From Ailurus styani (taxonomy: Eukaryota; Chordata; Mammalia; Carnivora; Ailuridae): a DNA stretch of 64,000 nucleotides. The first letter of the stretch is position 1. Each line of letters begins with the position of its first letter. Of the stretch, positions 24,670 to 36,256 are shown in pieces. The DNA lies in assembly GCA_002007465.1 (NCBI GenBank), contig LNAC01000743.1:408407-472406 (forward strand). Reading direction: 5' to 3'. Under the pieces are notes generated by a model, which saw only the letters and a list, made by a program, of their open reading frames with translations, was not told the DNA's origin and did not search any database. The translations under genes were made by a program, and so were the position numbers.

Positions 24670-24863
24670 TTTAAAGATTTATTTATCCGAGAGACAGAGA
24701 GAGCGCGTGAGCATGAGCAGGCAGAGGGAGAGGGAGATAGAATCTCAAGTAGACTCTGCAGAGTGTGGATCCCCATGCAGGGCTTGATCCAGGACTCTGA
24801 GATCATGACCTCAGTCAAAACCAAGAGTCAGACGCTCAACCAACTGTACCACTCTAGTACTCC
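24670..24863 (-). mobile_element. CAN SINE, older subfamily
   Basis: Reverse complement SINE. An 18-base TSD with one mismatch: agattgcatttcagtttt (24652-24669) and agactgcatttcagtttt (24864-24881). Confidence 0.93.
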
Positions 24864-24914
24864 AGACTGCATTTCAGTTTTAAAATCAAAATGGTATATG
24901 AGTAGCTCCAACAA

Positions 24915-25040
24915 AGGAGTGCACTTGTGATGAACACCGGATGTTGTATGTAAATGGTGAATCACTAAATTGTACACCTGAAACTAATATTAGGCTGTAT
25001 GTTAACTGACATTTAAATAAAATTTTTAGAAATAGATAAA
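24915..25040 (+). mobile_element. L1 3'-terminal fragment
   Basis: 'gtgaatcactaaattgtaca', 'cctgaaactaatattaggct', 'gttaactgac' then A-rich end: the extreme 3' end of the older carnivore L1 lineage, about 120 bases. Confidence 0.8.
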
Positions 25041-25087
25041 TAAAAAATGAAAAATGATACTATTGAAATTTCATTTAAAATTATATA

Positions 25088-25253
25088 GGGGCACCTGGGC
25101 GGCTCATTTGGTTGAGAATCTGACTCTTGATTTCAACTTGAGTCATGACCTCAGGGTCCTGGGATGTAGCCTGTGTCAGGCTCTGTGCTCAGCTTGGAGT
25201 CTGCTCATCCCTCTTTCTCTCCCTCAAATAATCAATAAAATTAAAAAAAAAAA
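25088..25253 (+). mobile_element. Old CAN SINE, shortened body
   Basis: Head 'ggggcacctgggcggctcat', 'cctcagggtcctgggatgta', abbreviated CT region and A-rich tail. No certain TSD. Confidence 0.88.
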
Positions 25254-25924
25254 CTTTAATCTGTATAAACAAAACACTTTTTAAATTATATATACTTTTG
25301 CATATTCTTCTACATTTTCAAGCCCCTAAAAGCAACAGTATTGAGAGGTAATCGAATTACTTAATTGGATAATCTAATCACTCAAGTATAAAAGCATTTT
25401 CTTCTCTTAGTTATCAGTAATTGCTCTAATTTAATTTTTTTGAGATTAGTGCTATGACCCTAAACTTAATATGTTACTGTAATTACCTGATGCTCAAAAA
25501 AACAAGAGTACTATGAAGGAAAAATTATACCATCATTTTATTTATTCCATGTGTTCTCTTAGGTTTTCAAGCTAAAAATCTGAATTTCCATTTTTTTCTA
25601 CAGTATTATTATAATAATGATTTTTATTTACAGTCTAATGGAAATTCAAAGTCAACATTACACAATGCAACATTTGCTTACTTTTAGGACTTAACAAATA
25701 TGATCCATTTAAGTGATACTTTCTTTAAAAGACTCTACAAAAATAATTAGACTCTACTAAATAATTTACAAATCCAACTTTTAAGGATTTGTTACATTGT
25801 TATGGGATTTAATTATAGTGTGAATTGCCATTTCTTAAATTTTTCTGTTTTCCCTTGAATATAACTGTTGTAAAATTTTTATTTTGGAAGCTTAGCAGAA
25901 CAACAATTTATTGATTAGATGTTT
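25254..25924. other. Unassigned AT-rich sequence
   Basis: No repeat or coding signal recognised. Confidence 0.5.
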
Positions 25925-26591
25925 TATTGTCATATAATTCATATAACATGTTTACTATTTTGAAGTGTGAAATTCAGTACTTTTAATCATATTTATAAAT
26001 TTGTGCAACCTTCATCACTACTGAAATCCACAATAATTTCATCTTCCACAAAAAAACAACATAACCATTACTAGTCACTCCCTAATCTTCCATATTCTTA
26101 TTCTTTCAACCAATATTCTCATGTCTGTCCTTATAGATTTGCCTATATAAGAAATATCATGAAGTTGAGTCACATATTATGTGGTCTTTTGTGTCCAGCT
26201 TCTTTTACATTGTATAATGTTTTCAAGATTCATCCATATTATAGCATACATCAACACTTCATTCAATTGTATGGTTGAATAATATGCCATTGTATGATAT
26301 GACACATACTGTTTATCCATCAGATGATAGACATCAGTTTTTTATCATTAGTTGACAGGAAATTTGGTGTTTCCAACTTTTAGCTCTTATAAAAATGCTG
26401 CAGTGAACATTGCTGTATAAGTTTTGTGTGGACATAAGTTTTCTATTCTCTTGGGTGTATACTCAAGTATAGAATTGCTGGTCCATAAGGTAATACAATG
26501 TTTAATATTTTAAGAAAATGTCACACCGTTTTTCAAGTAATTATACCATTTAAAATTCCCAGCAGGACTGTAGGAGAGTGCTGGTTAGTTC

Positions 26592-26692
26592 TTTTTTTTT
26601 AATTTAGTCATGATTTATTAGACCATTTGTAAATAGTTATAGAAATGCGTTTGAATGATGACAATAACATATTCATTTTCTCTTTTTGTTTT
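26592..26692 (-). other. Candidate L1 3' transduction (about 100 bases)
   Basis: Lies between the ancient L1 (ending 26591) and the recognisable 3' end of the younger L1 at about 26693. It starts with T9 (26592-26600), the expected reverse of a second poly(A), and its body is not L1-like. Flanks ggttagttc-ttttt and ggtttagttttt (32592-32603) may be the decayed TSD. Confidence 0.4.
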
Positions 26693-28228
26693 ATCTTCAA
26701 GTTTTTATATAAATTCCAGTTAACATACAGTGCAATATTAGTTTCAGGTGTAGAATTTAGTGAATTATTATTTACATACAAACCCAGGTGCTAATCACAA
26801 CCAACACTCTCCTTAATGCACATCACCCATTTAAACCAACCCTCTGCCTTCCTCCCATCCAGCAATGATCTATTTGTTTTCTACACTTAAGGCTCTGTTT
26901 TGTGGTTTACCTCTCTCTCTTTTTTAATCACTACTTTCATTTTTTTGATTCATAATTCCACATATGAGTGAAATCATATGGTATTTGTCTTTCCCTGAAT
27001 GACTTATTTTGCTTAGCAAAATACTCTCTAGTTCCATCCATGTCATTGCAAATGGAAAGATTTCATTCTTTTTTATGGCACAGTAATATCAATTTTATAC
27101 CTCCCCCTCATCTATTCATCAGCAAATGGACATATGGGATAATTCCATAATTTGGCTATTGTTGATAATGTTGCTATAAGCATCAGGGTGGATGTATCCC
27201 TTTCAATTTGTGTTTTTGTATCCTTCAGTAAATACCTAATAGTGCAATTGATGTACTGTAGGGTAGATCTATTTTTAACTCTTTGAGGAACCTCCATACT
27301 GTCTTCCAGAGTGGTTACACCAGTGTGCATTCCCACAAAGAGTGTAATAGGGTTCCCTTTTTCCACATCATGCCAGCATCTGTTGTTTCCTGTTTGTTAA
27401 TTTTAGGCATTCTGACAGGCGTGAAGTGATAACTCATTCTAGTTTTGATTTGATTTGTATTTCCCTGATAATGAGTGATGTTAGAGTATCATCTCATGTG
27501 TCTGTTAGCCATCTGTATCTCCTCTTTGGAAAAATGTCTATTCATGTATTTTCCCCATTTTTAACTAGGTTATTTGCTTTTTTGGATGTTGAGTTTGATA
27601 AATTATTTATATATTTTGGATATAAACCCTTTATCATATATGTCATTTGAAAATATATTCTCCCATTCTGAAGGTTGCCTTACAGTTTTGTTGATTCTTT
27701 CACTGTGCAGAAATCATTACCTTGATGAAGTCCAATAGTTCATTTTTGCTTTGGTTTCCCTTGCCTCCAGAGACATGTCTAGTAAAACGTTGCTATACCT
27801 AAGGACAAAGGTTTCTGCCTATGTTCTCCTCTAGGATTTTGATGGTTTCCTGTCTCACATTTTGATCCTTCATCCATTTTAAATTTATTTTTGTGTATGG
27901 TGCAAGAAAGGTCCAGGTAAATTTTTTTTTGCATGTTGCTGTCCAGTTTTCCAAACACCATTTGTTAAAGGGAATTTCTTTTTTTCCATTGTATATCCTT
28001 TCCTGTTTTGTTGAAGATTAGTTGACCATATAGTAGTGCATCTATTTCTATGATTTCAGTTCTGCTCCATTGATCAATGTATCTGTTTCTGTGCAAGTAC
28101 CATACTGTCTTGATCACTACAGAGTACAGATCTTTTGCATTTGGTTAGGTTTATTTGTAGGTATCTTATGGATTTTAGTGCAATTGTAAATGGCATCAAT
28201 TCCTTGATTTCTCTTTCTGCTGTTTTAT

Positions 28229-28330
28229 TATTAGAGTATAGAAATGGAGTATTTATTATTATTGGATTATTAGAGTATAGAATTATTGAAAAGAATTATT
28301 GCAATTATTGGAGAATTATTGGAGTATAGA
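28229..28330. repeat. Local duplications of an 'attattagagtata' block in L1
   Basis: Three imperfect copies of ttattagagtatagaa-like sequence and several 'attattgga' words at a position where L1 has one; looks like repeated slippage within the old L1. Confidence 0.75.
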
Positions 28331-29137
28331 TATGCAACAGATTTTTGTATGTTGCTCCTATAATCTGAAACTTTAATATATTTGTGTATCAGTTCTGACA
28401 ATTTTTTTGTGGAGTCTTTGAGGTTTTCTACATGGAGTCTCATGTGATCTGAAAATAGTAACAGTTTGATTTCTTCCTTGCCATTTGGGATGCCTTTTAT
28501 ATCTTTTTGTTGTTTGATTGCTAAGGGTAAGACTTCCAGTATTAAGTTAAATAACAATGGGGAGAAGGATCATCCTTGTCTTGTTCCTGACCATAGAGGA
28601 AAAGCTCAGTTTTTCTCCATTGAGGCTGATATTAACTGTGGGGATTACATATATGATCCTTATGATGTTGAGGTATGTTCCCCCATCCCTAATTTGTTGA
28701 GGATTTTTTTAATCAATAATGGATGCTCTACTTTGTCAAATTTACTGAAACTTTTTGCATCCATGTTCATTGGGGATATTGGCCTGTAGTATGTTTTTTG
28801 GTGGGGTCTTTTTCTGGTTTTAGAATAAAGGTAACGCTGGCCTTCCAGAATGACTTTGGAAGTTTTCCTTCTGTTTTGATTTTTGGGAATATTTTGAGAA
28901 GAATAGGTCTTTCAGTGTGTGCTAGAATTCCCCTGTGAAGCCATCTGGATCTGGACTTAGATTTTCAGAAGATTTTTTTATTACTGATGCTTGTATTGTT
29001 ATATACTTCTCTCTTAGGACCACTTTTGTTGTATTCCAAAGATTTTGGACCACCTTGTTTTCGTTTTCATTTGTTTCCATGTATTTCTTTTATATTTCTT
29101 TCATTTCCTGTTTGACCATTCTTTGTTTATTGGATGT

Positions 29138-29323
29138 TATTTTTTTTAAAGATTGTATGTATTTATTGAAAGTGAGTGTGAGCATGAGCAGAGAGGAGGG
29201 GCAGAGGGAGAGACAGAAGACTTCTCACTGAGAGGAGAGCCTGATGTGGGGCTTGATCCCAGGAACCTAAGATCATGACATGAGTCAAAGAAAGATACTT
29301 TACCAACTGAGCCACTGAGGCAC
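29138..29323 (-). mobile_element. CAN SINE, older subfamily
   Basis: Reverse complement SINE ('gatcatgacatgagtcaaag', 'accaactgagccactgag') within the endonuclease region of the L1. TSD not clear. Confidence 0.9.
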
Positions 29324-29368
29324 TCCTAGTAAGGTCTTTAACCTCCATGTATTTGTGGTCTCCCCCCA

Positions 29369-29409
29369 TGTGTGTGTGTGTATGTGTGTGTGTATGTGTG
29401 TTTGTGTGC
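29369..29409. repeat. (TG)n-rich microsatellite
   Basis: Imperfect TG array with TATG and TTTG interruptions inside the L1. Confidence 0.9.
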
Positions 29410-30489
29410 TTGATTTCAAGTTTCATAGCATTGTGATTGGAAAATATGCATGGTATGATCTCCATCTTTTTTTTACTTTTTAAGACCTGATTGGTGACCT
29501 ACTATGTGATGTATTCTGGAGAATGGCCCATGTGCACTTGAAAAGAATGTGTATCCTACTGCTTTAGGATAAAATATTGTGAATATATATGTTAGCCCAT
29601 CTGCCTCAGTGTTTCACTTAAAGCCTTTGCCTCCTGGTTGATTTTCTGCTTAGATGATCTGTCCATTGATGTAAGTGGGTGGTTAAAGTCCCTTAGTATA
29701 ATTGTATTATTATCAATGAGTTCCTTTATGTTTTCTGTTAGTTGTTTTATATAGTTGGGTGCTCCCATGCTGGTGGCATAAATATTTAAGTTTGTCATAT
29801 CTTCTTAATACATAGACTTCTTTATTATGATGTATTACCTTCTTCATCTCTTGTTACAACATTTGGCTTGAAATATAGTTTATCTGATTTAATTATTGCT
29901 ACTCTAGCTTTCTTCTGACCTCCATTTGCATGGTAAATATTTTTTCCATCACCTCACTTTCAAGACACTTTCTGCAGGTGTCTTCAGGTCTAAACTGAGT
30001 CTCTTGTAGGCAGCATATAGATGGGTCTTGTTTATTTATCAATTCTGACACCATATATATTTTGATTGGGCATTAAGTCCATTTACATTCAGAATAATTA
30101 TTGATAGATATTAATTTAGTACCATTTTTTAACTTGTTTTGACATTGCTTCTGGATATTTTCCCTGTTCCTTTCTTGTGTTTGTTGCTTTAACTTTTTCT
30201 TTCTCACTCAAAGAGTCCCCTTTAATATCTCTTGCAGGGCTGGTTTAGTGATCATAAACCTCCTTTAGTTTATGTTTGTCTGGGGAACGTTATCTTTCCT
30301 CCTATTCTGAATGATAGTCATGCTGGATAGAGTATTCTTGGCAGCATATTTTTCCCACTGAGGACGTTGAATATATCATGCCACTGTCTTCTTGCCTGTC
30401 AAGTTTCTGTAGAGAGGTCTGCTGCTAATCTTATTGGTCTTCCCTTGTAAATTAGGGACCCCTTTACTCTTTGTCTTTTTAGAGTTTTT

Positions 30490-30615
30490 TTATATGTATG
30501 TATATATACACATATATATAGTTTATATACAATATATATATTGTTTACATATGTTATATATTTCATATATATATACATATACATATATATACATATATAT
30601 ATGTATATGTATATC
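30490..30615. repeat. TA/TATG-rich low-complexity tract
   Basis: About 125 bases of imperfect (TATG)n/(TA)n inside the antisense ORF1 region; it replaces recognisable L1 sequence. Confidence 0.9.
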
Positions 30616-30670
30616 GTGTCAGTTTCAAATTTTGGTTATTGCATTTTTCATTTCAGCCTGAATAGTTTTT

Positions 30671-30860
30671 TTTAAGATTTTATTTATTTATTTGACAGAG
30701 AGAGCGAGATTACAAGTAGGCAGAGAGGCAGGCAGAGAGAGTAGGAAGCAGGCTCCCTGCTGAGCAAGGAGCCAGATGTGGGGCTTGATCCCAGGACCCT
30801 GAGACCATGACCTGAGCCAAAGGGAGAGGCTCTAACCTAGTGAGCCACCCAGGCGCCCCG
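30671..30860 (-). mobile_element. CAN SINE, mustelid-type tail
   Basis: Reverse complement SINE. TSD agcctgaatagttttt (30655-30670) and agcctgactagttttt (30861-30876), one mismatch. Inserted in antisense ORF1. Confidence 0.95.
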
Positions 30861-30876
30861 AGCCTGACTAGTTTTT

Positions 30877-31062
30877 GTCTTTTATCTGTGTGGTAAGGGA
30901 CTTCCTGGTGTCTTCGCTGATTTTTTGCAATCCCGGCTAGTATTCTTATGGTTGTTGCTTTAAATTCTGGATTAGGCATATTACTTAAATCTGTTTCAAT
31001 TAGATCCTTGTCTATAAACTTTTCTTGTGCTTTCTTTGTGGATGAATTCCTCCATTTGGCAT
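30877..31062 (-). pseudogene. L1 ORF1 N-terminus (remnant, frameshifted after the start)
   Basis: From the ATG at 31062 one base appears to be missing within the first codons, after which the frame reads KWRNSSTKKAQEKFIDKDLI and later MPNPEFKATTIRILAGIAKN. This is the N-terminal part of carnivore L1 ORF1p. The SINE at 30671 interrupts the remainder. Confidence 0.75.
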
Positions 31063-32590
31063 TTTGTCTAGGTCTCTGTCATCTTCTCTGTGTTAGGAAG
31101 GACTGTTGTATTTCCTGATCCTGAAATTAATGGCTTTATGAAGAAGAGATCATATAATAGGCAAAGCCTCATGTTTCAGAAATTGTCTCTGGTGTATGCT
31201 GTGTGCACTCAGATGCTGTGTTTTGCTGCTTTTTCTCTCATGTCAGTCCTCTCCAGAGGTTCTCCTTACCTGCAGTGGGGAGTTGCTTGAACTGTGGCCA
31301 CAGTTTGGTGAGTTTTAATTAAGTGTGTTCTGGTCTGATTGTTAAATTGATCAGATCCTATTTCCACTAGAGCTGAAGATTTACAGAACTCTATGGTCAG
31401 TGGACATGGTGCCTGCAGGGATTTGTGCTGGTCTTCTGGGGGAGGAGCCACTGTACTGGTTCTCAATCACACTTGCCTGTGGAAAGCCTGTGAGGCTTTG
31501 TGTCAGTGGTTTAGGTCTCTAATTTTGGTGTTGTGGTGCTTACTGAAGTTAGTCTGTTCTGAAGGACAGGGAAAGGAATTGGGAACAGTCTGCTCCCAAA
31601 TCCCTGGAGAGGGGAGTTTGAGCCTGCCACTGTCCAGGAAGTGCTCCCAGGGGAGCAAACATTCTTCCCCTGTGTATTCCCAGGCATTGCTCAGATTGTT
31701 GCCTTCACACTGTGTCCCAGCCACCTGCCTGCTTCACAACACTTTGTACCTTGGACTTTATCCCAGGCAGGAGGGCTGAGTTTTAAAACTTTAGATTTGG
31801 GGGATGTGGTGTGGAGGGTACCCATGCTGGACCTCTGGGGAGGATCTTGCCACACTGGGACTGATGCAAGTTGTCCCAGAAGGATAATTGCACCAGAGCA
31901 CTGGAGTGTGGTATTTGGAATAAAGCACAGCATAGGACCAGTGTCCAGGTTGGCCACTTTCAGCAGCTATCCCTGCAGCTCTGGTGAGGGGTGTAGGAGG
32001 AAAAAGGTGCTCACTGTCTCTTTTGCCCCCATAGAGGCAATGCCACCTCTCCCATATGTAGTCCAAGAAGCAGGAAATGTGTCTCCCCTGGTGGCCCATT
32101 GGATCCTCAGATCTCTTTTCCTCTGCTCCCAGGCTATTTGCCTTCTTTCTCCATAGAAGCACTGCAGTGCCCTTAGCGCTCCACACAACACACCACAGAT
32201 CTCTAAAACTCCACTCTTTGAACCCCATTGGTTGTAAAATCTCACGAAAATCAACCCCTCTCATTTTCCAAGTAAATGACTTTAGGAAAGTATTATCCTT
32301 ATGGGATCCCCTGTGCCTTTCTCTCTCTGTTTTACCACTCTCTGTAACCAGGGCTTACTCTCCCTGGCATCACCTGAGATTTGTTTCTTCCCCAAACTAC
32401 GTCTCTGCACCTCCTACCTTCCACAATATAGTTTCTTCTCTCCCTCTAGTTGTATGGTTTGTTCTGTCAGTCCTCGGATTGATTTCTTGGGTATTCAGAA
32501 TTATTTGATATTTATATGGTTGTTTTCTAGGGAGAAGGAAAACCTAGGGCCTTCCTACTACTCCACCATCTTAGGTCCTCCCTGCTCAAG
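31063..32590 (-). promoter_or_regulatory. L1 5' UTR (promoter region), minus strand
   Basis: About 1.5 kb of G+C-richer sequence between the ORF1 ATG and the L1 5' end. It is homologous to 9093-10356. At the very 5' end (32555-32576) the sense strand carries 'ctaagatggtggagta', a match to the YY1-type AAGATGG element of L1 promoters. Open frames of 128, 171 and 143 codons overlap on the antisense (+) strand at 31393-32508, and of 157 and 95 codons on the sense strand at 31791-32264; none has a recognised domain. Confidence 0.75.
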
Positions 32591-33213
32591 GGGTTTAGTT
32601 TTTCAAATTTTCGGCAATATTTGTTTATATCTGTCATTTTAATTGTAACCATAAGAGTGAGTATGAAGTGTTATCTCATTGTACCTTTGATGTACATTTC
32701 TCTAATGATTAATGATGCCAAAAAGCTTCACATGTGTTTCTTGGCCATTTTATATCTTCTTTGGAGAAAAGTTTGAATACTTTGCTCATTTTTCATTGGT
32801 ATTTTGGTCTTTTTATTATTGAGTTTTAAGAGTTGTTTTTTTCTGGCTGCTAGTTATGTATAAGATGTGTGATTGACAAATAATTCCTTTCATTTTATAG
32901 GTTGTCTTTTCATTTTATTGATAGTGACCTTTGAAGCACAAAAGTTTTTGTTTTGATGAAGTCTTATCTACTTTTGGTTTGGTTGTTTATAATTTATGTC
33001 TTTTATCAAGAAATAACTGTCCAACACATGGTCTTTAAGATTGTCATCCTTGTTTTCTTATACAAATTTTATAGTTTCAGCTCTTAGATTCACATCTTTG
33101 ATTCATTTTGAGGTAATGTTTGTATGTGGCAAGAAATAAGGATCCAACTCTATTTTTCTGCATGTGAAAATGAAACTGTTTCAACAGCATTTGTCAAAAA
33201 GACTATCCCTGAA

Positions 33214-34808
33214 TCTGTACTAAGAAAACTATAAAGTACTCATGAAAAAAATTGAGGAAGACACAAAGAAGTGGAAAAACATTTCATGCTCATGGATTGG
33301 AAGAGCAAATATTGTGAAAATGTCTATGCTACCTAGAGCAATCTACACATTTAATGTAATCCCCATCAAAATACCAGCAATTTATTTCAAAGAAATGGAA
33401 CAAATAATCCTAAAATCTATATGGAACAGAAAAGACCCCGAATAGCCAAAGGAATGTTGAAAAAGAAAACCAAAGTTGGTGGCATCTCAATTCCAGACTT
33501 CAAGGTCTATTACAAAGCTGTCATCATCAAGACAATATAGTACTGGCACAAAAACAGACATATATATCACTGGAACAGAATAGAGAGCCCAGAAATGGAC
33601 CCTCAACTCTATGGTCAACTAATATTTGACAAAGCAGGAAAGAATGTCCAATGGAAAAAAGACAGTCTCTTCAACAAATGGTGTTGGGAAAACTGGACAG
33701 CCACGTGCTGGAAAATGAAACTGGATCATTTCCTTACACCACACACAAAAATAGACTCAAAATGGATGAAAGACCTCAATGTGAGAAAGGAATCCTTCAA
33801 AATCCTTGAGGAGAACACAGGCAACAACCTCTTCGACCTCAGCTGCAGCAAATTCTTCTTAGGAACATCGCCAAAGGCAAGGGAAGCAAGGGAAAAAATG
33901 AACTGTTGGGACCTCATCAAGCTTAAAAGCTTTAGCACAGCAAAGGAAACAGTCAACAAAACCAAAAGACAACTGACAGAATGGGAGAAGATCTTTGCAA
34001 ATGACATATCAGATAAAGGNNNNNNNNNNNNNNNNNNNNNNNNNNNNNNNNNNNNNNNNNNNNNNNNNNNNNNNNNNNNNNNNNNNNNNNNNNNNNNNNN
34101 NNNNNNNNNNNNNNNNNNNNNNNNNNNNNNNNNNNNNNNNNNNNNNNNNNNNNNNNNNNNNNNNNNNNNNNNNNNNNNNNNNNNNNNNNNNNNNNNNNNN
34201 NNNNNNNNNNNNNNNNNNNNNNNNNNNNNNNNNNNNNNNNNNNNNNNNNNNNNNNNNNNNNNNNNNNNNNNNTGGTGAGGATGTGGAGAGAGGGGAACCC
34301 TCCCACACTGTTGGTGGGAATGCGAGCTGGTGCAGCCACTCTGGAAAACAGTATGGAGGTTACTAAAAAGTTGAAAATAGAGCTACCCTATGACCCAGCA
34401 ATCGCACTACTGGGTATTTACCCTAAATATACAAAGTTAGNATACAAAATCTTGCCGTTTGCAATGACATGGATGAAACTAGAGGGTATTATGCTAAGCG
34501 AAATAAGTCAATCAGAGAAAGACAATTATATGATCTCTCTGATATGAAGAACTTGATGGGCAGGGTGGAGGTCATGGGGGGTAGGGAGGGAAAAAAATGA
34601 AAGAAGATGAGATCAGGAAGGAGACAAACTATAAGAGACTCTTAATCTCACGAAAAAAACTGAGGGTTACTAGGGGGTGGGAGGGTATGGATAGGGTGAC
34701 TAGGTTATGGACATTGGGGAGGGTTTGTGCTTTGGTGAATGCTGTGAAAGGTGTAAGCCTGATAATTCACAGACCTGTACACCTGGGTAAAATATATATA
34801 TATAGCTA
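33214..34808 (+). mobile_element. Young LINE-1, 5'-truncated, with assembly gap
   Basis: Starts at the ORF2 stretch 'tctgtactaagaaaactata' and ends with the youngest of the three 3' UTR types seen here ('attcacagacctgtacacct' then TA repeats). The frame at 33595-34019 is open and L1-like ([29 protein letters not shown]-type region with W-C-W-E-N-W) up to the N run. An upstream frame at 33242 ends at a stop in 'ccccgaatagcc', which implies a frameshift. About 240 bases of L1 are missing at the single N at 34441. 5' TSD tatccctgaa is at 33204-33213. Confidence 0.88.
34020..34272. other. Assembly gap (253 N)
   Basis: Run of N inside L1 ORF2. By comparison with the other copies, the flanking L1 sequence would need roughly this length (from 'acatatcagataaagg' to 'tggtgaggatgtgg'). 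A further single N is at 34441. Confidence 0.99.
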
Positions 34809-35292
34809 AACTGTTTATCAATTTAGCAATCAGTAATAATACTTTATTTTTGTTTTATTTTGTATCTATCTGTTCTTAAAAGTCTCTATACAGACTGTCA
34901 TTTCAATAGATGATACTCTGATTCTCATTTAGAGCTTGTAATTCTCTAATATGCTATGTAATTTCACCAAATCTACAGTCTTCATAATATTGTCAAATGA
35001 CAAATAAGAATAACTTTTATTTTATTTCTGTTTATTTGTGAAATTCTTTTGAGGTCTATGAGATTAAAACTGTGCTTATGTTCAGTCTAGCTGCCACTAT
35101 GGCTTTTTGGCAGCTCAGTTTCTCTTCTGCTAAGCTTTTTTTAAAGTCCATAGGTAAAAATTATCTTCAGATTCTGGGTTCACATCTGAATTTCCTCTTG
35201 TGCAGAATTTGACCTCTCAATTGCTCAGTACACTGGAAATCTTCCATGCTTTCAGAAATAGATTTCTAAAATATTAAAAAAAAGCTATCCCT
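34809..35292 (+). other. Candidate L1 3' transduction (about 470 bases)
   Basis: Non-L1 sequence directly after the L1 3' end at 34808, ending in 'attaaaaaaaag' (A8 at 35276-35283), then 'ctatccct' and the second copy of tatccctgaa (35293-35302) that matches the 5' flank at 33204-33213. The ancient host L1 is continuous across the two flanks, so this block came in with the insertion or as a second insertion at the same point. Confidence 0.6.
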
Positions 35293-36144
35293 TATCCCTG
35301 AACTGTCTTGGCACCCATGTCAAAAATTGATCAAAATGAATGGGTTTATTTCTGTACTTTCAATTTTTGTCCATTAATTTATGTCTATCCTCATGATTGT
35401 ACTATAATTTTGGTTATTATAATTTTGTGGTAAGTTTTGAAAACAGAAATCCTGATTCCTCCAAAATTCTTCTTCATTTGCAAGATAGTTTTGGCTAATT
35501 TGGATCTCTTAAATTTTTATAAGAATATTAGGAGCAACTAGTCAATTTCTTAAAAGAATAACCTAAGATTTTAATAAACTACCTTTGAAGTGTAGAAAAA
35601 TTTGGGGAATATTGGCACCTTAATAATAACTGTTCCAATCAATGAACACAAGTATCTTTCAATTTATTTAGATTTTCTTTGATTTATTTATTTGCAGAAT
35701 TGTTTTGTAGTTTTAGTGAACAAATTTTGCAATTATTTTGTTAGATATGTTTCAAAATATTTTTTAAAATGTGTTTATTGTTTTTAAACATGAATTTTCA
35801 AGTTATTCATGATAATGATTTAAAAATTGATTTTTCTATATTGATTATTTTTCTCCTGGAATCTTGCTAAATTGTTTATCAACTTTTATAGTTTTTAAGT
35901 ATATTTCTTTAGATTTTCTGCATACAATATAATCTCATCTGTGGATAAAGATAGTTTTACTTCTTACCCTTCAATATGGATGTATTTTATCTCTTTTTCT
36001 TGCCTAATATTCTTCTTTGTCTCTAGTAATGTTTGTTTTAATTTTTTTGGGGGGGTCTCATGTTAGTATGATTACTTCACCATTTCAGCATTCTTCTTTT
36101 ACTTTTTTTTTTTTTGAAGAGCAGAATATACCCAGTGTATAGTT

Positions 36145-36256
36145 TTTTTTAAGTTGTTATTAAAATTCTAGTTAGTTAACATACAGCATACAGTGTAATA
36201 TTAGTTTCATGTGTAGAATTTAGTGATTCATCACTTCCATATAACACCCAATGTTC
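36145..36256 (-). mobile_element. Short L1 3'-end insertion
   Basis: Poly(T) then 'attctagttagttaacatac' and 'gtgattcatcacttccatat': about 110 bases of the older carnivore L1 3' end, antisense, inside the ancient L1. Confidence 0.82.

Larger units (their letters stand above)
26693..32590 (-). mobile_element. Near full-length carnivore LINE-1, minus strand
   Basis: Read on the minus strand: 5' UTR (32590-31063), ORF1 (from ATG at 31062; interrupted by a SINE), ORF2 with endonuclease, RT and C-terminal region, and 3' UTR ending near 26693. The RT frame at 28557-28270 contains LLLFSDHMRLHVENLKDSTK, so the FADD catalytic motif reads F-S-D-H and one catalytic aspartate is gone. Two SINEs (29138-29323, 30671-30860) and several simple repeats interrupt it. 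The 5' end begins, in sense, with 'ggacctaagatggtggagta'. Most complete L1 of the window but clearly inactive. Confidence 0.9.

Noticed and set aside
31641..32264. Open frames of 171 (+) and 157 (-) codons, the longest without N apart from L1 coding pieces
   Set aside because: Both lie within an L1 5' UTR, overlap each other on opposite strands, lack any recognised domain and have no conserved start context. Composition explains them; reported only as part of the L1 finding.
33595..34278. Open frame of 227 codons on +
   Set aside because: It is L1 ORF2 C-terminal sequence that runs into the run of N; the length is inflated by untranslatable N codons.
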